The notes under the pieces: model-generated
Seen by the model: only the letters and a program-made list of their open reading frames with translations
Databases searched by the model: none
Told to the model about the DNA's origin: nothing
From: Bordetella genomosp. 11
Lineage (GTDB): Bacteria > Pseudomonadota > Gammaproteobacteria > Burkholderiales > Burkholderiaceae_B
Assembly (NCBI RefSeq): GCF_002261215.1
Contig: NZ_NEVS01000004.1
Span: 2,232,001 to 2,296,000, forward strand
Reading direction: 5' to 3'
DNA: 64,000 nucleotides
Made by a program: the position numbers and the translations under genes
Part shown: piece after piece, positions 45,694 to 54,065 of the stretch
Layout: every line of letters begins with the position of its first letter
Position numbering within the stretch: the first letter of the stretch is position 1

Positions 45694-46626
45694 TCAGCCC
45701 GGTTCGCGCAGAAAAACGGCCAGCAGGTCGATCTGGGCGTCGTCCATCAGGGTCGGCGCATGCCCGACCCCGGATACCTCGATTGCGCGGGCGCGGGGAT
45801 TACGCCGCACCATCTCGGCCGCGGTTTCGGCGCTGAGCAGATCCGATTGCTGCCCCCGCATGACCAGGATGGGGCAGTCGATGGCCTCGTAGGAATGCCA
45901 GAGCAACTGTTCGCCGGCCGCCATGGCGGCGTCGTTCTGTGCCGCGAAAGGCATGGCCAGGCCCAGGTCGTAATGCTTGATCCAGCGGTTGCCTCGCTGC
46001 AGGAATACGTGGCGCGCCAGCTCGCGCCACTGCTCATCCGTGTGGCTGCCGAAGGATGCCGACACCTGCCGAAGGTAAGCCACCGCATCGTCGAAGGAGG
46101 CAAATTCCTGCTCTTCCCCCACGTATTGCCCGATTCGCGCCAGGGCATCGGCGGCCAGTCGGGGGCCGACGTCGTTCAATACCATCTTGTCCACGCGCAA
46201 GCCGGCCTTGCCCAGTCGGTTGCCGCTGGCGCCTTGGCGTGCCTCGCGCATCCGCGTGGAAACGGCGGCCGAGCCTGCCAGCACCATGCCGATCAGCCCG
46301 CCCATCGATGTGCCGACCCAATGCAGCGTCCCGGGGCGCAGGCGCGCGATCAGCGTCACCATGTCGGCCACGTATTGGGGCACGGTATAAAAGGTGGGGT
46401 TGAGCAGCCAATCGGAGGCGCCCCGCCCCACGACGTCCGGGCACACCACACGGTAGTCGCCGGACAAGCGGCGCGCCAGGGTGTCGAAGTCGCGCCCGGT
46501 ACGCGTCAAGCCATGCACGCACAGCAATACCCTATCGTTGGCAGGGTCGCCCCATTCCCAGTACGCCATGCGATGCATGCCCGCCGGACTGGCGCAGGTG
46601 ACGAAATCGAGACGCGGATCTTGCAT
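45694..46626 (-). CDS. Alpha/beta hydrolase
   Basis: 310 residues. The N-terminal part is HRMAYWEWG, then VLLCVHGLTRTGRDFD (oxyanion region). The nucleophile serine lies in WVGTSMGGLIGM, and the acid and base are expected at ILVMRGQQSDLL and SGVGHAPTL. The order fits the general hydrolase fold; the substrate is unknown. ATG 46626 (MQDPRLDFVTC) was chosen over a longer frame. It is downstream of comEC by 115 bp. Confidence 0.9.
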   Translation of the reverse strand: MQDPRLDFVTCASPAGMHRMAYWEWGDPANDRVLLCVHGLTRTGRDFDTLARRLSGDYRVVCPDVVGRGASDWLLNPTFYTVPQYVADMVTLIARLRPGTLHWVGTSMGGLIGMVLAGSAAVSTRMREARQGASGNRLGKAGLRVDKMVLNDVGPRLAADALARIGQYVGEEQEFASFDDAVAYLRQVSASFGSHTDEQWRELARHVFLQRGNRWIKHYDLGLAMPFAAQNDAAMAAGEQLLWHSYEAIDCPILVMRGQQSDLLSAETAAEMVRRNPRARAIEVSGVGHAPTLMDDAQIDLLAVFLREPG

Positions 46627-46741
46627 GGGCGCTCCAGAGGGAAGCCGGGCCAGGCCGCCGGCCACGACTATGTTATCCCAGGACCTGGCGGCCTCTTCAC
46701 CCAAGGCGCGCGTGCCGGCCTGGCGCCATCCCGACCCGGAT

Positions 46742-49309
46742 CTACATTGCCGCGTGCCAATAGCGACCCGCCGCCTCGCGTTGCCCATGCACCGCCAGGC
46801 CCTGCTCACGGGAAGCCGCGATGACGGCGCCATGACGATCCGTGCGCCAGAAAGTCGCCCCGGCGCGGCGCCAGCGACGCTCGACCGATGGCGCCGGATG
46901 GCGGAAGCGGTTCAGGTAGCCCACCTGCGCGATAACGTGATCCGGCTGCGACGCCTCGACCAGCGCAACGCCGGACGAAGTGCTCGAACCGTGATGGGGG
47001 GCCATCAGCACATGGATGCGGGGCACGGTATAGGCAAACCGACGCTCCTGCGCTGTACCGACATCCCCGGGAAGCAGCGCGGCATGGTGCCGTCCCTGCA
47101 CCAGCAGCACGCAGCCCCCGGCGTTGGAGCCCTTGCCGGATCGCCGGCGTGTCGCGCCGCGCGCCGGCGGCCCTGGAACCGCGGCCGTGGACGCTGGCGG
47201 CCCGCCGCTTTTCCCGCCCTCTGCCTTGCCGAATGGATGCAAGAACGAAAAGCGCACACCATCGGCCTCCCATGCCTGGCCTGCTTCGCAAAAACGGCGG
47301 TCCGCGGGCATGGGGGCTTCCGCGGCCGTCCCGCGCACACGCGCCTCGCGGCGCAGGCGCGCGCCCAGATCGAACGACGTATAAACCTCGCGTACCGGCA
47401 CCGCGCGCAGCAGGGAATCCAGGCCGCCGGCATGATCCTGGTCCCCATGGGAAACCACCAGCGTATCGACGCGATCGATCCCGCGCGCGCGCAAGTAGGG
47501 CAACACGACCCGTTGCGCGCCGTCGGTACCGTTGCGATGCAGCGGGCCGGCGTCGAAAACCAGCGTGCGCCGTGCCGTTTCGATCACGATCGCCCCACCC
47601 TGCCCCACATCCAGCGCGGTCAGGCGCCATTCGCCTTCGGCTGGACGCGCGGGCCGCCAGCAAAGGGCGGGCACAAGCAGCAGCCAGGCCCAGCGGCGCG
47701 AGGCCATGCCTGGGGGCAGCAAAGCCCATGCGATCCCCCATATGGCCAGCGCGAGCAGTACGGCGGGCGGCGCCGCGACATCCAGCACCGCCCATTCGTG
47801 ACCCGCCAGCCACGCTATCCACCGCATCGCCATGTCGAACACCCAGTGCGCGGCGTGGCCGGCCCAGGCTGCGACGCCCTCCGCGCCGGGCATCGCGCAC
47901 AAGGCGGCGCACAACAGCGCCAGCGGCGTCACCAGCAAGCTCACGGCCGGAATGGCGACCGCGTTGGCCAACGGCGAAGCCAATGCGACCTGCTGCGTCA
48001 GGAAGGCCAACACGGGAGTCAGGCTGAGCGTCACCACGCATTGCAGGCGGCCGGCCAGCACCCCGCCGCGCAACCACCCACGCCAGCGCGATGCCCCGGT
48101 GCTCGACGCGTCCTCAACCCTCGCAGCCGATGGGGCCTGGGCAGCCTGCCCCCAGGCCAGCACGGCAGCGACGGCACCGAAAGAGAGCCAGAAGCCCGGT
48201 GCAATAGGCGCCCAGGGATCGAGCGCGACCACCGCGCACGCGGCCGACAGCAGCATCGCGTCCCACGACAGCGGCAGCCGCAACAGCGCGGAGGCCCCCG
48301 CTACCGCCAGCATGAAAAACGTGCGTCGCGCCGGGATGCCCCACCCGGCCAGCAGGCAATACAGCCACGCCACCATCAGCGCCGCCGCGATTCCCGCCAG
48401 TTGCGATGGCCATCTGTCCGCCAGGTACGCGCCGCGCCACCGCAGCCGGCGCCAGTACCAACCCACGCTACCGCCCGCCAGTCCCGCCACCAAAGTCACA
48501 TGCAGGCCGCTGATCGACACCAGGTGCGTGATGCCCGTCGCATTGAACACCCGCCAATCCTCGCGCGAGACGCCGGCCTGATCGCCCAATGCCAACGCGA
48601 CGACGACGGGCCCATAGCGTGCATCTTCCAGAACGGCCCGCATCCGTTCGCGCAATACATGCCGGGCGCGATGCACCGCGACCATGCCGACCTGCCAGCC
48701 ATCGTCCGATAGCAATCGCGGGGTGCCCCGCACGGTAGCCGTGGCGCGCACATTGCGCTGGAACATTCGCGCCTCGCCATCGGCCGCGTGGGGATTGAGC
48801 GCGGCGTGCGGACGCTTCATGATCAAAGCCGCGCGCCACTGCTGGCCGGGTATGACGGATTGCTGTTCCGCGGTAGCCCCGCGCATGGGCAATGGCCACG
48901 AAACCCGTATATGCCCCGGCATGGCCGCAGAGCCCGCGTCCAGGACACGCGCGTCGAACCGGACCGCGTCGGCCGATAGTTCGGCCAGCGAAACCACCCT
49001 GAACGCTACCCGGACGACCTGGTTTTCGTGGTCCGCGGCGAGTGCATCGTCAAGACGCGCACGTCCACGCTCGACCGCATACAAGGCGCCGCCGCCAGCC
49101 GCGCAGGCACACAGCAGGACCGCACCGACGCAGCGCCGTGCAGGCGGATTCCCGCCGGACGTCGCGGCCGCGACACGATATCGAAACCAGGCAAGCATCG
49201 CGATCGCCACCGCCAGCGGCAATGTGGCGTGCGGCGGAGGCAGGGCCGGCAATGTCTGCACTCCCGCCACCGCGGCGATGAAGGCCAGCATGGCCAGACG
49301 GCCTTCCAT
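46742..49309 (-). CDS. comEC: DNA internalisation-related competence protein ComEC/Rec2
   Basis: About 855 residues. N-terminal hydrophobic segments and OB-like loop, the competence region with VSISGLHVTLVAGL, many TMs to about residue 560, then a metallo-beta-lactamase domain (LDVGQGGAIVIE, VVSHGDQDHAGG, APHHGSSTS). It forms the inner-membrane channel for single-stranded DNA in natural transformation. Start ATG 49309 is preferred because GGGAG lies six bases upstream; GTG 49330 and ATG 49315 are in frame. No other competence genes are in the window. Confidence 0.93.
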   Translation of the reverse strand: MEGRLAMLAFIAAVAGVQTLPALPPPHATLPLAVAIAMLAWFRYRVAAATSGGNPPARRCVGAVLLCACAAGGGALYAVERGRARLDDALAADHENQVVRVAFRVVSLAELSADAVRFDARVLDAGSAAMPGHIRVSWPLPMRGATAEQQSVIPGQQWRAALIMKRPHAALNPHAADGEARMFQRNVRATATVRGTPRLLSDDGWQVGMVAVHRARHVLRERMRAVLEDARYGPVVVALALGDQAGVSREDWRVFNATGITHLVSISGLHVTLVAGLAGGSVGWYWRRLRWRGAYLADRWPSQLAGIAAALMVAWLYCLLAGWGIPARRTFFMLAVAGASALLRLPLSWDAMLLSAACAVVALDPWAPIAPGFWLSFGAVAAVLAWGQAAQAPSAARVEDASSTGASRWRGWLRGGVLAGRLQCVVTLSLTPVLAFLTQQVALASPLANAVAIPAVSLLVTPLALLCAALCAMPGAEGVAAWAGHAAHWVFDMAMRWIAWLAGHEWAVLDVAAPPAVLLALAIWGIAWALLPPGMASRRWAWLLLVPALCWRPARPAEGEWRLTALDVGQGGAIVIETARRTLVFDAGPLHRNGTDGAQRVVLPYLRARGIDRVDTLVVSHGDQDHAGGLDSLLRAVPVREVYTSFDLGARLRREARVRGTAAEAPMPADRRFCEAGQAWEADGVRFSFLHPFGKAEGGKSGGPPASTAAVPGPPARGATRRRSGKGSNAGGCVLLVQGRHHAALLPGDVGTAQERRFAYTVPRIHVLMAPHHGSSTSSGVALVEASQPDHVIAQVGYLNRFRHPAPSVERRWRRAGATFWRTDRHGAVIAASREQGLAVHGQREAAGRYWHAAM

Positions 49310-49646
49310 CCGCATCTCCCGCAACTGCACGGCAAGATGCTACCCGGCGCCGCGGCGCGGAATGGGATGGGCGGGACCAAAACAGCACCATGCCGCCATC
49401 CCGTAACACGGATCCGCGCCCTCCTTCGCACCAATACAGACGGCCCCGCTTGCGCGGGGCCGGGTACTGCACGAGAGGACCTTACAGCATCCCCGCCTCT
49501 CATCGGGGAACCACACGGACAGCAATCCGCATGGCCAGGACTTCCTGGTCAGGCACGCTGGGGCGCCTGACCCGAAAGCAGATGTTGGGTCGACCGAAGC
49601 GGCGGGCCGAAATTCACAGGCGCCACCGGTTCACGACCCGGGCGCC
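49310..49646. other. Gene-free stretch with several hairpins
   Basis: 337 bp between comEC and the DUF4148 gene, no coding signal. Four foldback elements: CGGCCCCGC-TTGC-GCGGGGCCG (49441-49462, 9-bp stem), TCCCCG...CGGGGA (49490-49509), CCAGGA-CT-TCCTGG (49534-49547) and GGTCAGGC...GCCTGACC (49547-49572). None has a T-run, so they may stop transcription only weakly, or act in RNA stability. Confidence 0.45.
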
Positions 49647-49985
49647 TCAGGCGCCTTGGAAGGGCTGGTTATCGATGTCGCCGAAGGCGATATCCGTGGC
49701 GCTACTACGGTGATCCACGCCGGCGGCGACTTGCGCGCGGGTCACGCCGCTGTCTTGCTGGGCGACGAAAGGCGCGTTGTCGGGGTCGCTGTTGCCGGTC
49801 AGGCCGGCGGCGCGGGCTTGCGCCAGGTCAGCCAGCACCTGGCTGCGGCTCGCGCTGGCCTGGTCCTGTCCGTAGGTGCCCTGGAAGGGCTGGTTGTCCG
49901 AGTCGCCGCGCGGGGTCTGGGCCTGAGCGGCACCGATGGCGGCAAACGAGAGAATCAACGCGGTAGCAATAGTCTTGATCTTCAT
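49647..49985 (-). CDS. DUF4148 small secreted protein
   Basis: 112 residues. Sec signal peptide MKIKTIATALILSFAAIGAAQAQ with a likely cut after AQA. The mature part belongs to DUF4148, common in Bordetella and Burkholderia relatives; it shows SRSQVLADLAQARAAGL and repeated D-DNQPFQG units (DSDNQPFQG, DPDNAPFVA, DIDNQPFQG). Probably periplasmic, function unknown. The stop codon sits in the loop of a GGCGCC-TCA-GGCGCC hairpin (49641-49655). Start ATG 49985 replaces a longer unsupported frame. Confidence 0.88.
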   Translation of the reverse strand: MKIKTIATALILSFAAIGAAQAQTPRGDSDNQPFQGTYGQDQASASRSQVLADLAQARAAGLTGNSDPDNAPFVAQQDSGVTRAQVAAGVDHRSSATDIAFGDIDNQPFQGA

Positions 49986-50214
49986 GGCAGTACTCCTGGT
50001 CCTGGATAGTTTGGAAAGGGCCGGATACCGCGCTCTACCGATGGGCCGAGGTTCGCGGTAACCGTTGCTGTTTCCCCCATGAGCTGCATTCTGCGCCGCC
50101 AACACATAGGTATAAACCCGGATACGCGAAAATCATCTTTCCAAATACCGCAGCAATTCAATGTTGAATGGCTGCATTACGACCGGATTCCTTTTCTTCA
50201 CACCATGAAGAAGA

Positions 50215-51024
50215 TCAGCCGACAACCGGCACCAGGCGGGGCAACACCCGCAAGGCGGTGGCGGCGGTCCCGGCAGCCACCGCCGCCGCATTCGTGCCGC
50301 GCAATTCCGCCAAGGCCTGCGCCACCCCCGCGACCTGCCCGGGGGTATTGCGCCTGTCCGGCTCATGCAGCCATGCGGGCGGAATATCCGGCGCATCGGT
50401 TTCCAGCACCAGATGCTCCAGCCCCAGGTGCTGGGCGTGGCGCCTGATCTGCAAGGCACGAGGAAAGGTCATGGCCCCGCCGATGCCCAGCGCGAAGCCC
50501 TGGTCGATGAACCCCTGCGCCTGCTGCTCGCTGCCGTTGAACGCATGCGCGATCCCGCCGCGCAGGTTGGGATGTCGGCGCAGATGCTTGAGTACGATGT
50601 CCTGCGAACGACGGACGTGCAGCAACACCGGCAACCCGAACTCCACGGCCAGGTCGAGCTGCGCCGCGTAGAAACGCTCCTGCTTGTCGCGCGGGTCTCC
50701 GCTAGCGATGTCCTTGACGAAGAAATCCAGGCCGATTTCGCCGATGGCCACGAAGCGCGGATCGTCCATCGCCGCCTCGACGGCATGCCGCAGGAAGGCA
50801 AGATCGTCATCCCAGGCGGCGCCCACGTACAAGGGATGGATGCCCAGCGCATAGGCGCCTCCCGGCATCGCATGCGCCAGATCGCGCACGGTCTGGAAGT
50901 TGGCGCGCCCGATCGCGGGGATCACCACGGCACGCACGCCGGCCTCGGCGGCCTGGGCGATTACCTGGTTACGATCGTGGTCGAATTCCTGGGCGTCGAG
51001 ATGGCAGTGGGTATCGATCAGCAT
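50215..51024 (-). CDS. tatD: TatD family metal-dependent deoxyribonuclease
   Basis: 269 residues. Metal-binding motifs DTHCHLD, GEIGLDF, LLHVRRS, AHAFNGS and ETDAPDIPP follow the TatD amidohydrolase pattern. Members act as 3'-5' exonucleases on DNA and RNA in the cytoplasm. It lies 24 bp after lolD on the same strand, so it is the third gene of the lolC-lolD-tatD unit. The subgroup (YcfH/TatD) cannot be set from the motifs alone. Confidence 0.9.
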   Translation of the reverse strand: MLIDTHCHLDAQEFDHDRNQVIAQAAEAGVRAVVIPAIGRANFQTVRDLAHAMPGGAYALGIHPLYVGAAWDDDLAFLRHAVEAAMDDPRFVAIGEIGLDFFVKDIASGDPRDKQERFYAAQLDLAVEFGLPVLLHVRRSQDIVLKHLRRHPNLRGGIAHAFNGSEQQAQGFIDQGFALGIGGAMTFPRALQIRRHAQHLGLEHLVLETDAPDIPPAWLHEPDRRNTPGQVAGVAQALAELRGTNAAAVAAGTAATALRVLPRLVPVVG

Positions 51025-51048
51025 GGGCGCTCCTGCGAACCGCTGCCA

Positions 51049-51723
51049 CTACACCAGACGGCCCTGCTCCATGGCGAGTTGCCTATCGGCGCGTCCGGCC
51101 AGTTCGCGGTCGTGCGTGACGATAGCAAAGGCCGTACCCGATTCCTTGTTTACCCGCGTCAGCAATTCGAACATGCTATGGGCGGTGTTGCGATCGAGAT
51201 TGCCCGTGGGTTCGTCGGCCAGTACGCATACCGGGCGCGTCACCAGCGCGCGCGCCAGTGCTACCCGCTGGCGTTCGCCGCCGGATAATTGGCTGGGGAA
51301 ATGCTGCGCCCGCGCCGCCAGGCCGACCTGTTCGAGCACCGCCTGCGCCTCTTTGCGCGCGCTTTGCCTGTCGAGTCGCCGCACGATCAGCGGCATGGCC
51401 ACGTTGTCCAGGGCGGAGAATTCGGCCAGCAGGTGATGAAACTGGTACACGAAGCCCAGGCTGCGATTGCGCAGCGTACTCTTGGCGCTTTCCGCCAGTC
51501 CGGTGGCATTCACGCCGTCCACGGTGACCGAGCCGTGCGTGGGCACATCGAGCAGCCCCAGAATGTGCAGCAGCGTGCTCTTGCCCGATCCCGACGCCCC
51601 GACGATGGCCAGCATTTCGCCGCGCCGGATCGAAACGCTGACGTCGCGCAGCACATCGATGCGCGCGGGGCCCTCGTCGTATACCTTGGTAAGGTTCTCC
51701 GCATGCAGCGCGTACTCAGTCAT
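51049..51723 (-). CDS. lolD: Lipoprotein-releasing ABC transporter, ATP-binding protein LolD
   Basis: 224 residues. Walker A GASGSGKST, signature LSGGERQRVALARAL, Walker B CVLADEPTGNLD and the switch His in IVTHD are intact. It powers the release of lipoproteins from the inner membrane to LolA. The ATG lies inside the end of lolC (ATGACTGA overlap), showing coupled translation. The complex needs the membrane subunit encoded just upstream. Confidence 0.95.
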   Translation of the reverse strand: MTEYALHAENLTKVYDEGPARIDVLRDVSVSIRRGEMLAIVGASGSGKSTLLHILGLLDVPTHGSVTVDGVNATGLAESAKSTLRNRSLGFVYQFHHLLAEFSALDNVAMPLIVRRLDRQSARKEAQAVLEQVGLAARAQHFPSQLSGGERQRVALARALVTRPVCVLADEPTGNLDRNTAHSMFELLTRVNKESGTAFAIVTHDRELAGRADRQLAMEQGRLV

Positions 51724-52996
51724 GTCGCAACACCTGGGCCGGTTGCAGGCGCGAAGCGCGCCAGCTGGGATACAGCGTGGCCAGCAGCGACAGCACCAGG
51801 GACGTCAGGCCGACCGTCACGATGTCGGACATCTCGGGATCCGAAGGCAGTTCGCTGATGAAATAGATCTGGCGCGGCAGGAAATGGATGCCGAGCAGGT
51901 GTTCGATGAACGGCACGATGGTCTCGATGTTGTAGGCGATCAGCATGCCGCCCAGGACCCCCAGCAGGGTCCCCACGATGCCTATCAGCGCCCCCTGCAC
52001 CAGGAAGATGCGCGCGACCTCGCCGGGGTTGGCCCCCAGCGTGCGCAGGATGGCGATATCCGATTGCTTGTCCTTCACCGCCATGACCAGCGACGACAAC
52101 AGATTGAAGGCGGCGACGGCGACGATCAGCGCGAGGATCAGGAACATCATGCGCTTCTCCGTCTGCACGGCCGCGAACCACGTGCGGTTGTTGCGCGTCC
52201 AGTCGCTGGCCATGATATACGGCGGCAATTCCTTGGAGAGCTGCGCCGCCACCTGCGGCGCCCGTTGCATATCCTCGATACGCAGCCGCACGCCGGCGGT
52301 GCCGCTGTCGCGGAACACCTTGGCGGCATCCTCGTCGTCGATGAAGGCCAGCGACGAATCGTATTCGTAATGTCCGGAGGAAAACACCCCGACCACGGTG
52401 AACTGGCGCATGCGGGGCGCGAAGCCGGCGGGGCTGATGGAGGCCTGCGGCGCGAGCAGCAACACGGTGTCGCCGACCTGTACCCCCAACTGCGATGCCA
52501 GGTCGCGCCCCAGAACCACGCCGAACGAGCCCGGCTTCAGGTCGTCGAGCTTGCCTTCCACCATCTGCCGCGGGATATCCGATACATGACCCTCGGTCTG
52601 CGGGTCGATGCCCCGCACCTGGACGCCACGCAGGGCCTCTCCCCGCACCAGCATGCCTTGGGCAGCCACGAAGGGCGCGGCCGCGCGCACTTCCTTGTTG
52701 CGCTCGGCCGCCTTCGCCAGCGCCTGCCATTGCGCCAGGATGTGGTCCGGGTTGCCACCCGGCACGTACAGCTCGATGTGAGGCAGCACCGACAACATGC
52801 GATCGCGCACATCCTTCTGGAAGCCGTTCATCACCGAAAGCACGATGATGAGCGCGGCCACGCCCAGGGCGATGCCGGCCATCGAGCTGGCGGCGATGAA
52901 GGAGATGAACCTGTCGCGACGGCCGCGACGCCGGCGGATACGGGCCATGCCCGCGTAGCGAGCGCCTATCCAGAGTTCGTAAGGTATTTTCAGCAC
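51716..52996 (-). CDS. lolC: Lipoprotein-releasing ABC transporter, membrane subunit LolC/LolE
   Basis: 426 residues. One N-terminal TM (FISFIAASSMAGIALGVAALIIVLSVMNGFQ), a large periplasmic domain, then three TMs at the C-terminal end of the FtsX type (MFLILALIVAVAAFNLLSSLVMAVKDKQSDIAILRTLGA). It works as a dimer or heterodimer with LolD. Only one LolC/E gene is seen, as in bacteria with a LolF-type homodimer. It is the first gene of the unit and divergent from the RpfE-like gene. Confidence 0.93.
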   Translation of the reverse strand: MLKIPYELWIGARYAGMARIRRRRGRRDRFISFIAASSMAGIALGVAALIIVLSVMNGFQKDVRDRMLSVLPHIELYVPGGNPDHILAQWQALAKAAERNKEVRAAAPFVAAQGMLVRGEALRGVQVRGIDPQTEGHVSDIPRQMVEGKLDDLKPGSFGVVLGRDLASQLGVQVGDTVLLLAPQASISPAGFAPRMRQFTVVGVFSSGHYEYDSSLAFIDDEDAAKVFRDSGTAGVRLRIEDMQRAPQVAAQLSKELPPYIMASDWTRNNRTWFAAVQTEKRMMFLILALIVAVAAFNLLSSLVMAVKDKQSDIAILRTLGANPGEVARIFLVQGALIGIVGTLLGVLGGMLIAYNIETIVPFIEHLLGIHFLPRQIYFISELPSDPEMSDIVTVGLTSLVLSLLATLYPSWRASRLQPAQVLRHD

Positions 52997-53111
52997 CCGC
53001 GCATTATGGCATTAACGGCCGGCGGCGATGCGGACGCCGGAGGACGGTACCCATGCCCGGCATCCACGCCGATATGCGCCCGGTCCGCCCCGCCGCACTA
53101 CAATCCCCGCC

Positions 53112-54065
53112 ATGCATATTGTCCTTCCCGGCGCGCTGCCTCCCAGCGCGCCCATCGCCGCGGAGCTGGCCAAGCGGCTGCCCACGGCGGCTCCCACCCT
53201 GCACACCTGGATGCGCCAGGGTACGGGCCGTCAGTCGCCCTTCGACCCGCACACCCACGGCTGTACGCCATTCGAGGCCTGGCAGCTGGAGCAAGCGGGC
53301 TTCCGGCCCGCTCCCGGCCAGCCCATCGGCGCCGGCCTGGGCCCCCTGCGCGCGGGCGTCGACGCGCCGGCCGAAGGGCGCGTCTGGATTGCCGACTTGG
53401 CCCACATCGCCCTGGGCACCGACCGCGCCAGCCTGGTGCCGGCCGAAGCGCTGGATCTGGACAGCGCCGAAGGCGCCGCGCTGTTCGAGACGGCGCGCCC
53501 GCTGTTCGACGACACGCCTTTCGACGTCGCGCCATTGCAGCCCTTTCGCTGGCGTATCGGCGTGCCCGGCGACATGCCGCTGCCCAGTGCCAGCCCCGCG
53601 GTGGTGACGGGACAGCCGTTGAGCGCCTGGTGGACCCAGGATCCGGCGGCCCGCCCCTGGCGCCGCCTGGTCAACGAAATACAAATGGCGTGGTACGAGC
53701 ACCCCGTCAACGTCCAGCGTGCCGGCCGTGGGCTATTGCCGGCGAACGGCCTGTGGCTGTACGGCGGCGCGGCGCCATGGGCCAGGCCCGCCGCCGTGCC
53801 GTCCCCGCCCCGCATCGCCGACGACCTGCTTTCCGCCTTCCAGGCGGAGGACTGGGGTGCCTGGCTGCAGGCGCTGGAACGCCTGGACGCGGAGGTCCTG
53901 AAGCCGCACGCCGACGTCCGCGGCGGCGCATCCACCCCCGTGACGCTGACCCTGCTGGGCCGCGACCGGCGCGCGACGCTCACCTTGCAGCCGCGCGGCG
54001 CACTTCTGCGCTGGTTGCCCACACGCGAACAATCCTGGAGGGCCTGGTGGTCTCCCCCCGTCTGA
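53112..54065 (+). CDS. RpfE-like/phosphoglycerate mutase-like conserved protein
   Basis: 317 residues. Start MHIVLPGALPP, then a long domain with LVNEIQMAWYEHPVNVQRAGRGLLPANGLWLYG, the family signature. This family is called RpfE-like after the gene next to recJ in Xanthomonas, and also cofactor-independent phosphoglycerate mutase-like; no enzyme activity is shown. Its last 19 bases overlap the GTG start of recJ. Start ATG 53112 was chosen; a longer frame runs into the promoter. Confidence 0.85.
   Translation: MHIVLPGALPPSAPIAAELAKRLPTAAPTLHTWMRQGTGRQSPFDPHTHGCTPFEAWQLEQAGFRPAPGQPIGAGLGPLRAGVDAPAEGRVWIADLAHIALGTDRASLVPAEALDLDSAEGAALFETARPLFDDTPFDVAPLQPFRWRIGVPGDMPLPSASPAVVTGQPLSAWWTQDPAARPWRRLVNEIQMAWYEHPVNVQRAGRGLLPANGLWLYGGAAPWARPAAVPSPPRIADDLLSAFQAEDWGAWLQALERLDAEVLKPHADVRGGASTPVTLTLLGRDRRATLTLQPRGALLRWLPTREQSWRAWWSPPV

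Noticed and set aside
46481..48712. 743-codon plus-strand open frame
   Set aside because: Antisense to the alpha/beta hydrolase 5' region and comEC; low-complexity Arg/Pro/Gln translation.
51467..54046. Very long plus-strand open frame running into recJ
   Set aside because: It is antisense to lolD and lolC, has no protein motifs, and arises from GC-rich codon bias. RecJ similarity begins only at 54047.
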